The notes: generated by a model not told the origin, from the letters alone. Counted from the stretch's first letter, positions 41,217 through 53,091 are shown. The stretch is DNA of 64,000 nt from Microbacterium sp. RU33B (GCF_900155915.1 NZ_FTPO01000001.1:1240001-1304000); one strand, 5' to 3'. Program-made: numbers and translations.

Positions 41217-43622
41217 ATGGCCGATGAGCACGATGACAACCTCGAACCCCACAACGACCAGGAAGCGCCCGTAGACCAGGCCCCCGCAGAGACCCCGTTC
41301 TCCGTGGACGTGCCCGTCGACGGCGCCGATCCGGTCGACGGGACTCCGGTCTCCGAGTCCGCCGAGGACGCGGGATCCGACGAGACCGCGCCGACCGACA
41401 CGGTCGCCGACGCCGAGCCGACGGCCGAGTCCGTTCCGGATGCCGAGTCCGCCTCGGAGCCCGCGGATACCGTGGCGGCCCAGGCAGAGCCGGAGCCCGA
41501 GCCGGCGCCGGAGCCCGAGCCGACGCCGGAGCCCCTCACCGCCGTGAGCTTGGGACTGCTGCCCGAGGTGTTCGTCTCGGCGGTCACGACGCAGCTGCAC
41601 TTCTACGCGCCGGCCGTGACGTTCCTCCCGGCTCTGCCGGAGGAGGACGAGGCTCCCCAGCCGTCCGGACCCGCTGCGGGATCCAGCTCGCGCCGCCGCA
41701 GCCGCGGCCGCCGCAGCAGCGACGACTCCTCCGACTCGTCGGGCGAGGCCGAGCCGCGCGGAGGGTCGCGTCCGTCGGGCGAGCAGCACCCGCGCCACCA
41801 GCGCGCCGTCGAGCTCATCACCGAGCCGCAGCGCATCAAGGGTTCGACCCGCCTCGAGGCCAAGAAGCAGCGCCGCCGCGACGGGCGCGAAGCCGGCCGC
41901 CGTCGTGCCGTGGTGACCGAGGCCGAGTTCCTCGCCCGCCGCGAGTCCGTCGACCGCGTCATGGTCGTGCGCTCGAAGAACGGTCGCGTCCAGATCGCGG
42001 TGCTCGAAGACAAGGTGCTCGTCGAGCACTACGTCGCCCGCAACCAGGACGCGTCGCTCATCGGCAACGTCTACCTCGGACGCGTCCAGAACGTCCTTCC
42101 GAGCATGGAAGCCGCCTTCGTCGACATCGGCCGCGGCCGCAACGCCGTGCTGTACTCCGGCGAGGTCGACTGGGACGCCGTCGAGACCGGCAATCAGCCG
42201 CGCAGGATCGAGCTCGCACTCAAGTCGGGCGACCGCGTTCTCGTGCAGGTCACGAAGGATCCCGTCGGGCACAAGGGCGCCCGTCTGACGAGCCAGATCT
42301 CGCTGCCCGGCCGCTACCTCGTGTACGTGCCCGGCGGCGCGATGAACGGCATCTCCCGCAAGCTCCCCGACACCGAGCGCGCCCGCCTCAAGCGCATCCT
42401 CAAGGAAGTCCTTCCCGAGTCTGCGGGCGTCATCGTGCGCACGGCGGCCGAGGGGGCGACCGAAGACCAGCTGACGCGCGACGTGCAGCGACTCACGAGC
42501 CAGTGGGAGCACGTCTCGAAGCAGCTCGAGACCATCCAGGCGCCTGCACTCCTGCACTCCGAGCCCGACCTGCTCGTCAAGATCGTCCGTGACGTCTTCA
42601 ACGAGGACTTCACCAAGATGCTCATCCAGGGCGAGGACGCGCACCAGACCATCACGCAGTACCTCGAGGGAGTCGCTCCCGATCTGCTCGAGCGGGTCGA
42701 GAAGTACGAGGGCGAGCAGGATCCGTTCGACGAGTTCCGCGTCACGGAGCAGATCGAGAAGGCTCTGGACCGCAAGGTGTGGCTGCCCTCCGGCGGTTCG
42801 CTCGTGATCGACCGCACCGAGGCCATGACGGTGGTCGACGTCAACACGGGGAAGTTCGTCGGCACCGGCGGCAACCTCGAGGAGACGGTCACGAAGAACA
42901 ACCTCGAGGCCGCTGAGGAGATCGTCCGCCAGCTCCGCCTGCGCGACATCGGCGGCATCATCGTGGTCGACTTCATCGACATGGTGCTCGAATCCAACCG
43001 CGACCTCGTGCTGCGGCGGCTCATCGAGTGCCTGAGCCGCGACCGCACCAAGCACCAGGTCGCCGAGGTCACCTCGCTCGGCCTCGTCCAGATGACGCGC
43101 AAGAAGCTCGGACTCGGACTGCTGGAGACCTTCAGCGAGGCGTGCGAGGTCTGCGCGGGCCGCGGCGTGGTCGTGCACCACGATCCCGTCGTGAAGCACC
43201 GCACCTCGGGGTCGAGCGCTCCGTCGGGCAACCGTCGCCCCCGCTCCGGCGGCTCGGGCAACGGAGCGGCTCCGGCTGCGAACGGCGCGTCGGGCACCCA
43301 CACGATCACCGAGGGCGTCAAGACCGCGCTCGCCCAGATCGCGGCCTCCACGATCCATCACGCCGATGAGGCGCCCGTCGAGGTCGTCGTCGAGGCTCCG
43401 CCCGTCGAGGCCGACGCCCCCGCGGAGGAGCGTCCGAAGAAGCCGCGCAAGAAGCGTCCCGAGCGGGCGAAGGCGCCGCGCACGGAGAAGGACCTCATGC
43501 TCGACTCGGTCCTCAACGCCCTTCCCGAGCCCAAGGCCCCGGGTCAGGGCCGCGGACGACGACGGGTCACCACGGCGGCGCTGACGGGCACGCCCGTGCA
43601 GCACGAGCCCTCGGGGGAGTGA
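41217..43622 (+). CDS. rne: Ribonuclease E/G
   Basis: Endoribonuclease of the RNA degradosome and rRNA processing, 801 residues. The first 230 or so residues are a disordered arm, first acidic and Pro-rich (EPEPEPAPEPEPTPEP), then Arg/Ser-rich, typical of actinobacterial RNase E. The S1 domain begins near residue 275 (IGNVYLGRVQNVLPSMEAAF). The catalytic Asp residues are in VVDVNTGKF (about 540) and IIVVDFIDM (about 584). The zinc-link CEVCAGRG is near residues 643-646. The C-terminal arm is Lys/Arg-rich. The ATG at 41217 follows GGGAG by 11 bases; a GTG at 41190 is the alternative. Confidence 0.94.
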   Translation: MADEHDDNLEPHNDQEAPVDQAPAETPFSVDVPVDGADPVDGTPVSESAEDAGSDETAPTDTVADAEPTAESVPDAESASEPADTVAAQAEPEPEPAPEPEPTPEPLTAVSLGLLPEVFVSAVTTQLHFYAPAVTFLPALPEEDEAPQPSGPAAGSSSRRRSRGRRSSDDSSDSSGEAEPRGGSRPSGEQHPRHQRAVELITEPQRIKGSTRLEAKKQRRRDGREAGRRRAVVTEAEFLARRESVDRVMVVRSKNGRVQIAVLEDKVLVEHYVARNQDASLIGNVYLGRVQNVLPSMEAAFVDIGRGRNAVLYSGEVDWDAVETGNQPRRIELALKSGDRVLVQVTKDPVGHKGARLTSQISLPGRYLVYVPGGAMNGISRKLPDTERARLKRILKEVLPESAGVIVRTAAEGATEDQLTRDVQRLTSQWEHVSKQLETIQAPALLHSEPDLLVKIVRDVFNEDFTKMLIQGEDAHQTITQYLEGVAPDLLERVEKYEGEQDPFDEFRVTEQIEKALDRKVWLPSGGSLVIDRTEAMTVVDVNTGKFVGTGGNLEETVTKNNLEAAEEIVRQLRLRDIGGIIVVDFIDMVLESNRDLVLRRLIECLSRDRTKHQVAEVTSLGLVQMTRKKLGLGLLETFSEACEVCAGRGVVVHHDPVVKHRTSGSSAPSGNRRPRSGGSGNGAAPAANGASGTHTITEGVKTALAQIAASTIHHADEAPVEVVVEAPPVEADAPAEERPKKPRKKRPERAKAPRTEKDLMLDSVLNALPEPKAPGQGRGRRRVTTAALTGTPVQHEPSGE

Positions 43623-43628
43623 CCGCGC

Positions 43629-43895
43629 TCAGCGCCGGTCGCGACCACGCACGCGCAGTCCGGAGGCGATGAGCCTCCGGACGAGCGTGTGTCCGTCGAC
43701 GTGCTCGGCGCCGGCCGCGACGAGTCGTGCGTGGGCCTCGTCGGGCACGTCGTAGTGATCCAGATCGAAGCCGCGGCGGGGGATTCCGTTCGCGGCGGCG
43801 AAGGCGTGCAGCTCTTCCAGGTCGCTGTCGCTGACGAGGTGCGCCCACAGTCGCCCGTGCGCCGGCCAGCGCGGATCGTCGATCAGGATCGCCAC
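43629..43895 (-). CDS. DUF4031 protein
   Basis: 88-residue protein of the DUF4031 family, function unknown. It matches the family along its whole length: VAILIDDPRWPAHGRLWAHL, FAAANGIPRRGFDLDHYDVP and the His-rich end HVDGHTLVRRL. The GTG at 43895 is chosen because family members begin here and TATCAT lies 7 bases upstream (leaderless). It converges on rne with a 6-base gap. Confidence 0.85.
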   Translation of the reverse strand: MAILIDDPRWPAHGRLWAHLVSDSDLEELHAFAAANGIPRRGFDLDHYDVPDEAHARLVAAGAEHVDGHTLVRRLIASGLRVRGRDRR

Positions 43896-43902
43896 GGTCC
43901 CG

Positions 43903-43908
43903 ATGATA
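43903..43908 (-). promoter_or_regulatory. -10 box (TATCAT), leaderless start of the DUF4031 gene
   Basis: TATCAT on the minus strand, 7 bases (CGGGACC), then GTG at 43895. Confidence 0.45.
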
Positions 43909-43942
43909 CGCAGACGGATGCCGCGACACGGCAGGCGTGCTT

Positions 43943-43971
43943 TTGCCGATGTCCGCGGCATCCGGTAAAGT
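43943..43971 (+). promoter_or_regulatory. Sigma-70-type promoter of rplU-rpmA
   Basis: TTGCCG (43943-43948), 17-base spacer, TAAAGT (43966-43971). Predicted start near 43978, giving a leader of about 125 bases before rplU. Confidence 0.65.
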
Positions 43972-44102
43972 AGTCCTTTGGTGCGCCCGTGTCGCTAGAC
44001 CTCATGGCGACATGTCGACTGCTCGGTCCTTTCGCACCACGACTTTCCAGTCTCACAAAGACAGCCGGAGCCCCGCGCTCCCAAACGAAAACAAGGTGTG
44101 AA

Positions 44103-44411
44103 GTGGTTTACGCAGTTGTGCGCGCCGGTGGCCGCCAGGAGAAGGTTTCGGTCGGCACCATCGTCGTCCTCGACCGCCAGGCCGCCAAGATCGGTGACAC
44201 CCTCGAGCTTCCCGCGGTTCTGCTGGTCGACGGCGACGCCGTCACGACCGACGCCGACAAGCTCGCGAAGGTCACCGTGACCGCCGAGGTCCTCGGCGAG
44301 GAGCGCGGCCCGAAGATCGTGATCCAGAAGTTCAAGAACAAGACCGGCTACAAGAAGCGCCAGGGCCACCGTCAGGACCTCACGCGCGTCAAGATCACCG
44401 GCATCAAGTAA
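44103..44411 (+). CDS. rplU: Large ribosomal subunit protein bL21
   Basis: 23S rRNA-binding protein of the 50S subunit, 102 residues from the GTG at 44103 ([18 protein letters not shown]). Conserved end: [24 protein letters not shown] lies about 8 bases upstream. The frame also extends upstream to 43989, but L21 proteins start at VYAVVRAGG. Followed by rpmA after 18 bases. Confidence 0.96.
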   Translation: MVYAVVRAGGRQEKVSVGTIVVLDRQAAKIGDTLELPAVLLVDGDAVTTDADKLAKVTVTAEVLGEERGPKIVIQKFKNKTGYKKRQGHRQDLTRVKITGIK

Positions 44412-44429
44412 AGCCAGGGAGACGCAGAG

Positions 44430-44687
44430 ATGGCACACAAAAAGGGCGCAAGCTCCACCCGCAACGGTCGTGACTCCAACGCACAGCGCCTCGGCGTGAA
44501 GCGCTTCGGCGGCCAGACCGTCAGCGCCGGCGAGATCCTCGTCCGCCAGCGCGGCACGCACTTCCACCCGGGCGCCAACGTCGGCCGCGGTGGCGACGAC
44601 ACGCTGTTCGCCCTCGCGGCGGGCTCGGTCGAGTTCGGCGCCAAGGGCGGCCGCAAGGTCGTCAACATCGTCGCGGCAGCGGAGTAA
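44430..44687 (+). CDS. rpmA: Large ribosomal subunit protein bL27
   Basis: 50S protein near the peptidyl-transferase centre, 85 residues: [49 protein letters not shown]. The N-terminus is the mature form without the cleaved leader found in Firmicutes. Second gene of the L21-L27 unit, followed by a terminator. Confidence 0.97.
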   Translation: MAHKKGASSTRNGRDSNAQRLGVKRFGGQTVSAGEILVRQRGTHFHPGANVGRGGDDTLFALAAGSVEFGAKGGRKVVNIVAAAE

Positions 44688-47122
<2,435 letters not shown>

Positions 47123-47133
47123 AGGCCGCTCGT

Positions 47134-47139
47134 TAGACT
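47134..47139 (+). promoter_or_regulatory. -10 box (TAGACT), leaderless start of proA
   Basis: TAGACT, 6 bases (GGGCGG), then ATG at 47146. It gives proA a start of its own, besides read-through from proB. Confidence 0.5.
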
Positions 47140-47145
47140 GGGCGG

Positions 47146-48405
47146 ATGACCACGACCCTGGCGACGGCCCGCGACCGCATGCTCCTCGCGAAGGATGCCT
47201 CGCGCTCGATCGGGCTGCTGACGGATGCCGAGAAGCGCGACGCGCTGCGTGCGATCGCCGACGCCGTCGAGGCCGCCACGCCCGAGATCGTGGCGGCGAA
47301 CGCGGAAGACCTCGAACGAGGCCGCGCGAGCGGACTGTCGGACGGGCTGCAGGACCGCCTCCGGCTCGACGAGGCCCGCGTCGCCGCCCTCGCCGCCGCG
47401 GTGCGCGACGTCGCCCTGCTTCCCGACCCCGTCGGACGGATCCTCGACGAGCGCGCGCTCCCGAGCGGTGTCCGTCTGCAGAAGGTGTCGGTGCCGTTCG
47501 GCGTCGTCGGCTCGATCTACGAAGCGCGCCCGAACGTCACGGTCGACATCGCCGCCCTCGCGCTCCGCTCGGGTAACGCCGTGGTGCTGCGCGGCGGCAC
47601 GGCCGCGGAGCTCACGAACGCCGCACTGGTCGACGCGATGCGCGGCGCCCTGTCGTCTCGGGGTCTGGACCCCGAAGCGATCCAGACCGTCGACTCCTTC
47701 GGCCGCGAGGGTGCGCGCGACCTCATGAACGCGCGGGGACTCATCGACGTCCTCGTGCCGCGGGGCAGCGCCCAGCTCATCGAGACCGTCGTGACGGAGT
47801 CCTCCGTCCCCGTCATCGAGACCGGAGCCGGCGTCGTGCACATCGTGCTCGACGCGACCGCACCTCTGGAGTGGGCGACCGACATCGTGGTCAACGCGAA
47901 GGTGCAGCGCCCGAGTGTCTGCAACGCCGTGGAGACCGTGCTCGTCCACCGCGACGCCGCCGAGCGCCTCATTCCGCCGGTCGTCGCCGCGCTCCAGGCC
48001 CAGGGCGTCACGGTTCACGGCGACCCGACCGTCGGTCGTCTCGCGGACGGCGTCGTCGCGGCGACCGAGGCCGACTGGGCCAGCGAGTACATGAGCCTCG
48101 ACCTCGCGATGCGCGTCGTCGACGATCTCGACGATGCGCTCGACCACATCCGCCGCTACTCGACCCACCACACGGAGTCGATCGTGACGGATGACGCGGC
48201 CAACGCCGAGCGGTTCCTCGCAGAGGTCGACTCCGCCGTCGTGATGGCGAACGCGTCCACCCGCTTCACCGACGGCGGCGAGTTCGGCTTCGGCGCCGAG
48301 GTCGGCATCTCGACGCAGAAGCTCCACGCCCGTGGCCCGATGGGCCTTGCGGAGCTGACGAGCACGAAGTGGCTGGCGCGGGGCGCCGGGCAGGTCCGCG
48401 CCTGA
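47146..48405 (+). CDS. proA: Glutamate-5-semialdehyde dehydrogenase
   Basis: NADPH-dependent reduction of glutamyl 5-phosphate, second step of proline synthesis; 419 residues. Catalytic Cys259 in RPSVCNAVETVLVH; FGVVGSIYEARPNVTVD and the GGEFGFGAEVGISTQKLHARGP segment (given in part) are typical. Downstream are a small membrane protein and nadD. Confidence 0.96.
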   Translation: MTTTLATARDRMLLAKDASRSIGLLTDAEKRDALRAIADAVEAATPEIVAANAEDLERGRASGLSDGLQDRLRLDEARVAALAAAVRDVALLPDPVGRILDERALPSGVRLQKVSVPFGVVGSIYEARPNVTVDIAALALRSGNAVVLRGGTAAELTNAALVDAMRGALSSRGLDPEAIQTVDSFGREGARDLMNARGLIDVLVPRGSAQLIETVVTESSVPVIETGAGVVHIVLDATAPLEWATDIVVNAKVQRPSVCNAVETVLVHRDAAERLIPPVVAALQAQGVTVHGDPTVGRLADGVVAATEADWASEYMSLDLAMRVVDDLDDALDHIRRYSTHHTESIVTDDAANAERFLAEVDSAVVMANASTRFTDGGEFGFGAEVGISTQKLHARGPMGLAELTSTKWLARGAGQVRA

Positions 48406-48455
48406 CGCCCTAGACTGGAACCCGCGCCTACGGCCGAACCCCGATCGGAGCTCGA

Positions 48456-48686
48456 ATGACCCTCGCCACGCTCGTCGCTTTCGCGGCTGAAGAAGCGGAG
48501 CACCACGACACCGCTGCCATCATGCTGGAGACCTTCCCCTACGGGGTCGTCGCGCTCGTGGCGTTCACGCTCCTGGCATTCGTCACGCTGTCGTACCGCA
48601 ACGTCGCCAACCGCCACGCGCACAAGGGCGAGGCGTACGCCAAGGCCCACGCGAACGACATCCAGCAGGCAGGGCACGGCCACTAG
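48456..48686 (+). CDS. Small membrane protein between proA and nadD
   Basis: 76-residue protein with one membrane helix (YGVVALVAFTLLAFVTLSY) and His-rich ends (EEAEHHDTAA, AGHGH). No domain recognised. CGGAG lies about 8 bases before the ATG; a TAGACT box at 48411-48416 may be its promoter. Small proteins of this kind recur in this position in actinobacteria. Confidence 0.75.
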   Translation: MTLATLVAFAAEEAEHHDTAAIMLETFPYGVVALVAFTLLAFVTLSYRNVANRHAHKGEAYAKAHANDIQQAGHGH

Positions 48687-48695
48687 GCCCACCGA

Positions 48696-49292
48696 ATGAC
48701 GGTGACGCGCGCCCCGAGGATCGGGGTCATGGGTGGGACGTTCGATCCCATCCACCACGGTCACCTCGTCGCCGCCAGCGAAGTCGCCGAGTCGTTCGAC
48801 CTCGACGAGGTCGTCTTCGTCCCCACGGGCGAGCCCTGGCAGAAGACGCGCGTGTCCGCCGGCGAGGACCGCTATCTGATGACCGTCATCGCGACGGCCT
48901 CCAATCCGCGATTCACCGTGAGCAGGGTCGACCTCGACCGCGACGGGCCGACGTACACGATCGACACCCTGCGCGATCTCAAGGCGCAGCGACCGGATGC
49001 CGAGCTGTTCTTCATCACCGGCGCAGACGCGATAGCGCAGATTCTCAGCTGGAGGGACCATGATGAACTGTGGGAGCTTGCCCACTTCGTCGCGGTCTCC
49101 CGTCCAGGTCACGTCCTGAACACGGCGGATCTTCCCAGCGAGGACGTCAGCAAGCTCGAAGTCCCCGCACTTTCGATCTCGTCCACCGACTGCCGAGACC
49201 GAGTTCGTCGCGGAAAGCCCGTGTGGTACCTCGTTCCCGACGGGGTCGTCCAATACATTGCGAAGCATCACCTCTACCGGAGCAAGGAATGA
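48696..49292 (+). CDS. nadD: Nicotinate-nucleotide adenylyltransferase
   Basis: NAD biosynthesis, converting nicotinate mononucleotide to deamido-NAD; 198 residues. [18 protein letters not shown] is the nucleotidyltransferase signature with the HxGH motif, and [20 protein letters not shown] corresponds to the ISSTxIR motif. It overlaps the following gene by 4 bases. Confidence 0.95.
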   Translation: MTVTRAPRIGVMGGTFDPIHHGHLVAASEVAESFDLDEVVFVPTGEPWQKTRVSAGEDRYLMTVIATASNPRFTVSRVDLDRDGPTYTIDTLRDLKAQRPDAELFFITGADAIAQILSWRDHDELWELAHFVAVSRPGHVLNTADLPSEDVSKLEVPALSISSTDCRDRVRRGKPVWYLVPDGVVQYIAKHHLYRSKE

Positions 49293-50392
49293 GCACACCC
49301 GAGCAACCCGGATCCCCGCCCCTGACCAGACGCCGGATCCGTGAGATCCGCAACACGGGCGCGACCCCCATCATCACCGCCGACGGCCTTCTCGAGGGCG
49401 CCCCGAGCGAACCCTCCGCCGACGCCGCCGAGCCTTCGGCCCGCCAGACCGACGCCGCACCGGCGACCCCGGCCCCGGCAGCCGCCGCGCCGCTGGCACG
49501 CGCGGCCGAACCCGTCGTCGTCCACGAGGCCCCGGCCCCCGACGCCACGGTCGACCTCGGTGTGTCGCCCCTGACCCGCCGCCAGGCCCGCCAGCAGGAG
49601 CGCATCCGCACGGCATCCGTGCCGGTGATCACTCCGGAGCTGCTCGCCGCGAACGCCGTCCACGACGCGCCGATCGACTCCGTCCCCGCCGCCACCGCGC
49701 CGCTCGAGGTCGACGAGACAGCGGATACCGACGATCAGGCCCCGGATGACGTCGTCGACGCCGAGATCGTCGCCGACGCCACACCCGAGGAGGCGCATGA
49801 CGAGGCCGCGCCCACCGACGAGGCCGAGGATGAGGCCGCCCCGCCGGCCGCCGTCGAAGACGTGGCGGCGTTCGCCTCCGAGGAGCTCGACGGCCGGGCC
49901 GTCGTCAGCCCGCAGCTCGGCGCCGACCTGCTCGAGAGCGAGCCCGTCGAGGTCACGCTTCCGCCGACGTTCGACCAGCTGCTCTCCCGGTCGACCTCCG
50001 GCTCGTCGTCCGCGCCGAATGCGCTCATCGTGTCCCAGACCACCGGGTCGTCGCCTCTCATCGCCCCCGTCGCCGCCACGGGCGAGGTGCTCATCACGGG
50101 CACGTTCAATCTCCCCGAAGGCCTCGGATCGCTCGGGCACACGCCCGGCACGGCGGACGGCAAAGACATCGACTCGGTGCTGGTCGACGGTGAGCTGCCG
50201 GCTCATTCGTCGCCGACGCCGATCGCCGCCAGCGCCGCGATCAGCACGATCAAGAGCAGCGGCGAGATCATCAAGCCCCCAGCGCCCGAGAAGGGCAACA
50301 AACTGATGGTCTCGTTGGCGATCACCGCAGGCATCCTCGCCGCGGCGCTCCTCGGCGTGCTGGCCGTCGCCATGATCAGCGGAGTCTTCTGA
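49289..50392 (+). CDS. Acidic low-complexity protein with C-terminal membrane anchor
   Basis: 367-residue protein found between nadD and rsfS, not recognised as a named family. About 330 residues are Ala/Pro/Glu/Asp-rich and probably disordered. Two similar short motifs stand out: [20 protein letters not shown] and [20 protein letters not shown], each followed by (I/V)T and a short Leu-rich segment. One membrane helix ends the protein ([20 protein letters not shown]), so it is likely a tail-anchored or type II membrane protein with the bulk in the cytoplasm. ATGA overlap with nadD. Confidence 0.72.
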   Translation: MSTPEQPGSPPLTRRRIREIRNTGATPIITADGLLEGAPSEPSADAAEPSARQTDAAPATPAPAAAAPLARAAEPVVVHEAPAPDATVDLGVSPLTRRQARQQERIRTASVPVITPELLAANAVHDAPIDSVPAATAPLEVDETADTDDQAPDDVVDAEIVADATPEEAHDEAAPTDEAEDEAAPPAAVEDVAAFASEELDGRAVVSPQLGADLLESEPVEVTLPPTFDQLLSRSTSGSSSAPNALIVSQTTGSSPLIAPVAATGEVLITGTFNLPEGLGSLGHTPGTADGKDIDSVLVDGELPAHSSPTPIAASAAISTIKSSGEIIKPPAPEKGNKLMVSLAITAGILAAALLGVLAVAMISGVF

Positions 50393-50775
50393 TGCCTGCC
50401 ACCGAATCGTCTCGCACGATGCTCAACCTCGCGGCCGCGGCCGCCGACTCGAAGGGCGGCGAGGACTTCGTCGCACTCGATGTGTCGGGACCCCTGCCGC
50501 TGGTCGACATCTTCCTCCTGGTCACGGGGCGCAGCGAACGCAACGTCGCCGCGATCGCGGACGAGATCGAGGACAAGCTTCTCGAGCACGGCCATAAGCG
50601 GCTGCGACGCGAAGGACGCCAGGAGTCGCGCTGGATCCTGCTCGACTTCGGCGACCTCGTGGTGCACGTGTTCCACGAAGAGGAGCGGCAGTACTACGGT
50701 CTCGAACGGCTCTGGAAGGACTGCCCCGTGGTCCCGATCGAGACGGTCGAGACGGTGCCCGCCACCGACGGCTGA
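50392..50775 (+). CDS. rsfS: Ribosomal silencing factor RsfS
   Basis: Binds L14 and blocks subunit joining when nutrients are short; 127 residues. Family motifs: GGEDFVALDVSGPLPLVDIF, GRSERNVAAIADEIED, WILLDFGDLVVHVFHEEERQ (in part), YYGLERLW. Overlaps the upstream stop by one base (TGATG). Confidence 0.94.
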   Translation: MPATESSRTMLNLAAAAADSKGGEDFVALDVSGPLPLVDIFLLVTGRSERNVAAIADEIEDKLLEHGHKRLRREGRQESRWILLDFGDLVVHVFHEEERQYYGLERLWKDCPVVPIETVETVPATDG

Positions 50776-50799
50776 CGCGTCGAACGCGTGTCCCGTGGT

Positions 50800-50828
50800 T
50801 CGAGGCATCCGCTCGCATGTAGTAGTCT
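50800..50828 (+). promoter_or_regulatory. Promoter of tRNA-Ala
   Basis: A TTCGAG-like -35 near 50799-50804 and TAGTCT at 50823-50828, about 18 bases apart; the tRNA starts 35 bases after the -10. Confidence 0.4.
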
Positions 50829-50863
50829 TGTGGGGTTGCCTCGCCGGTACGGGAGCAGCGAAC

Positions 50864-50936
50864 GGGCCTGTGGCGCAGCTGGTAGCGCACCTGCATGGCA
50901 TGCAGGGGGTCAGGGGTTCGAGTCCCCTCAGGTCCA
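50864..50936 (+). tRNA. tRNA-Ala (anticodon GGC)
   Basis: 73 bases. Acceptor GGGCCTG/CAGGTCC with one G-T pair, anticodon stem CCTGC/GCAGG around loop ATGGCAT, T arm AGGGG-TTCGAGT-CCCCT. CCA is not encoded. Confidence 0.95.
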
Positions 50937-50941
50937 CCGGA

Positions 50942-50967
50942 GAAACCCCCGAGAAATCGGGGGTTTC
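50942..50967 (+). terminator. Terminator after tRNA-Ala
   Basis: Perfect 11-bp stem GAAACCCCCGA / TCGGGGGTTTC with GAAA loop, 6 bases past the tRNA. Confidence 0.8.
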
Positions 50968-51027
50968 GTGCATTCCAGACCCCTCGTGGTCGTGGCGTCC
51001 CGCGCCGGGGAGCAGCTGAGGCGAGCC

Positions 51028-51055
51028 TTGTCGAGCGTGGATCTATAGCGATACC
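51028..51055 (+). promoter_or_regulatory. Candidate promoter of the PTS gene
   Basis: TTGTCG (51028-51033), 16-base spacer, GATACC (51050-51055). A leader with GGAG 7 bases before the ATG follows. Confidence 0.35.
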
Positions 51056-51092
51056 GTCGAGCCGTTCAGGAAATTCTCAGGATGGAGTCGTC

Positions 51093-53027
51093 ATGAAATT
51101 CTTCCAGAGACTCGGCAGATCGATCATGCTGCCGGTCGCCGTGCTCCCCGTCGCCGCGATCCTGTCGGGCATCAGCTACTGGATCGCCTCCGCCGCCGGC
51201 GGCTCGAACGTAGTGTCGGCCTTCCTCGGCGCTGCCGGTGGGGCGCTGCTCGACAACATGGCGATCCTGTTCGCCATCGGCATCTCGATCGGAATGGCGA
51301 ACAAGACAGACGGCACGTCCGCGCTCGCCGGCCTCGTGTCGTGGCTGACGATCACAACCCTCCTCGCGCCCGGGACGATCCAGAACCTGTTCGGGCTGGA
51401 GGCGATCGAAGACGTCAACCCTGCATTCGGCAAGATCAACAACGTCTTCATCGGCATCATCTGCGGTCTGATCGGCGCCTGGACGTACAACAAGTTCAAG
51501 GACACCAAGCTCCCGGACGCCCTGTCGTTCTTCTCCGGCCGTCGCTCGGTCGCGATCGTCACGGCGGGCATCTCGCTGGCCGTGGCCCTGGTGCTGATGT
51601 TCGTCTGGCCGGTGGTCTACGGGGGACTCGTCACCTTCGGCGAGTGGATCGTGACGCTCGGCCCCGTCGGCGCCGGCATCTACGGCATGATGAACCGCCT
51701 CCTCATCCCGCTCGGGCTGCACCACGCGCTGAACTCGGTGTTCTGGTTCGACGTCGCCGGCATCAACGACCTGAACAACTTCCTCAACAACACCGGAACC
51801 TACGGGGTGACGGGTCAGTACATGGCCGGGTTCTTCCCGATCATGATGTTCGGTCTGCCGGGTGCGGCCCTCGCGATCTGGATGACCGCCAAGACCACCC
51901 GCAAGAAGGTCACCTACGGCATCATGCTGTCGGCTGCGATCGCGTCGTTCTTCGTCGGAGTCACGGAGCCGCTGGAGTTCTCGTTCATGTTCGTCGCCCC
52001 GTGGCTCTACCTGATCCACGCGGTCTTCACCGGCATCTCGATGTTCGTCGCCGCGATACTCCCGACCCGGCTCGGCTTCGGTTTCTCGGGCGGATTCATC
52101 GACATGGTGCTGCAGTGGATGAATCCGCTCGCGCAGAACCCGTGGATCCTCATCCTGATGGGCATCGCCTGGTTCTTCATCTACTTCCTCGTCTTCCGGT
52201 TCGTGATCACGCGATTCAAGCTCAAGACGCCGGGTCGGGAGGACGACGAGGAGCTCATCGCCTCGGAGTCGCCGGCACCCGGTTCGACCAAGGGCGGCTT
52301 CGTGCCCACGGCATCCGCCTTCATCACGGCACTGGGCGGCGCGGCCAACATCGTCGAACTCGACAACTGCGCCACCCGGCTGCGCATGGAGATCGCCGAC
52401 ACCTCGAAGGTCGATGAGGCCGCTCTCAAGCGCGCGGGTGCCGCGGGCACGATCAAGCCCGGCGGGCATTCGGTGCAGGTCATCTACGGCCTGAACGTGC
52501 AGTTCGTGAAGGATGCGATGGAGGGCATCATCTCGGGCGACATCCCTGCAGTCGACAACGAGGTCGAGGCGATGGCTCCGGCTTCGGCCGGTGGAGGCAC
52601 GACGACGGCCGTCGCGACCGAGACGATCATCCAGCTCCGCCAGCCCGTGCCGGGTCGCGTCGTGCCGCTCTCGGAGGTGCCCGACCCGACGTTCGCGCAG
52701 GGGATCATGGGGCCCGGCCTTGCGATCATCCCGGCGGGAGACACCGTCATCGCGCCCGCCGACTGCACCATCGGTGCGACCTTCGACTCGGGTCATGCCG
52801 TCGCCGTGGTGCTCGGCGACGGCACCGAGATCCTGATCCACGTGGGCATCGACACCGTCCACATGGCCGGGAACGGGTTCGAGACACTCGTCGCGAAGGG
52901 GGACTCGGTGCACGCCGGCACCCCGCTCCTGCGCTTCGAGCTCGACAAGATCGAGGCGGCGGGCCATCCCACCATCACGCCCGTGATCATCCTCAACAAC
53001 GAGGACGCGCGGATCGAGCTGATCTAG
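51093..53027 (+). CDS. PTS glucose/N-acetylglucosamine-type transporter, IICBA
   Basis: Phosphotransferase-system permease that imports and phosphorylates a hexose or GlcNAc; 644 residues in the order IIC (about 1-390, ten or so membrane segments; GVTEPLEFSFMF carries the sugar-site Glu), IIB (phosphorylated Cys426 in LDNCATRLRME) and IIA (phosphorylated His583 in ILIHVGIDTVHM). MKFFQRLGRSIMLPVAVLPV is the typical PtsG/NagE start. Glucose versus GlcNAc cannot be separated by eye. No PTS regulator or EI/HPr gene is nearby. ATG 51093 has GGAG upstream. Confidence 0.93.
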   Translation: MKFFQRLGRSIMLPVAVLPVAAILSGISYWIASAAGGSNVVSAFLGAAGGALLDNMAILFAIGISIGMANKTDGTSALAGLVSWLTITTLLAPGTIQNLFGLEAIEDVNPAFGKINNVFIGIICGLIGAWTYNKFKDTKLPDALSFFSGRRSVAIVTAGISLAVALVLMFVWPVVYGGLVTFGEWIVTLGPVGAGIYGMMNRLLIPLGLHHALNSVFWFDVAGINDLNNFLNNTGTYGVTGQYMAGFFPIMMFGLPGAALAIWMTAKTTRKKVTYGIMLSAAIASFFVGVTEPLEFSFMFVAPWLYLIHAVFTGISMFVAAILPTRLGFGFSGGFIDMVLQWMNPLAQNPWILILMGIAWFFIYFLVFRFVITRFKLKTPGREDDEELIASESPAPGSTKGGFVPTASAFITALGGAANIVELDNCATRLRMEIADTSKVDEAALKRAGAAGTIKPGGHSVQVIYGLNVQFVKDAMEGIISGDIPAVDNEVEAMAPASAGGGTTTAVATETIIQLRQPVPGRVVPLSEVPDPTFAQGIMGPGLAIIPAGDTVIAPADCTIGATFDSGHAVAVVLGDGTEILIHVGIDTVHMAGNGFETLVAKGDSVHAGTPLLRFELDKIEAAGHPTITPVIILNNEDARIELI

Positions 53028-53036
53028 CGGGATACC

Positions 53037-53080
53037 CGCACGAGGGCCGTCGTCCATTGCAGGGCGGCGGCCCTCGTGCG
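53037..53080 (+). terminator. Terminator after the PTS gene
   Basis: Perfect 13-bp arms CGCACGAGGGCCG (53037-53049) and CGGCCCTCGTGCG (53068-53080) with an 18-base loop. Confidence 0.7.
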
Positions 53081-53091
53081 AGTCTGGGCAG

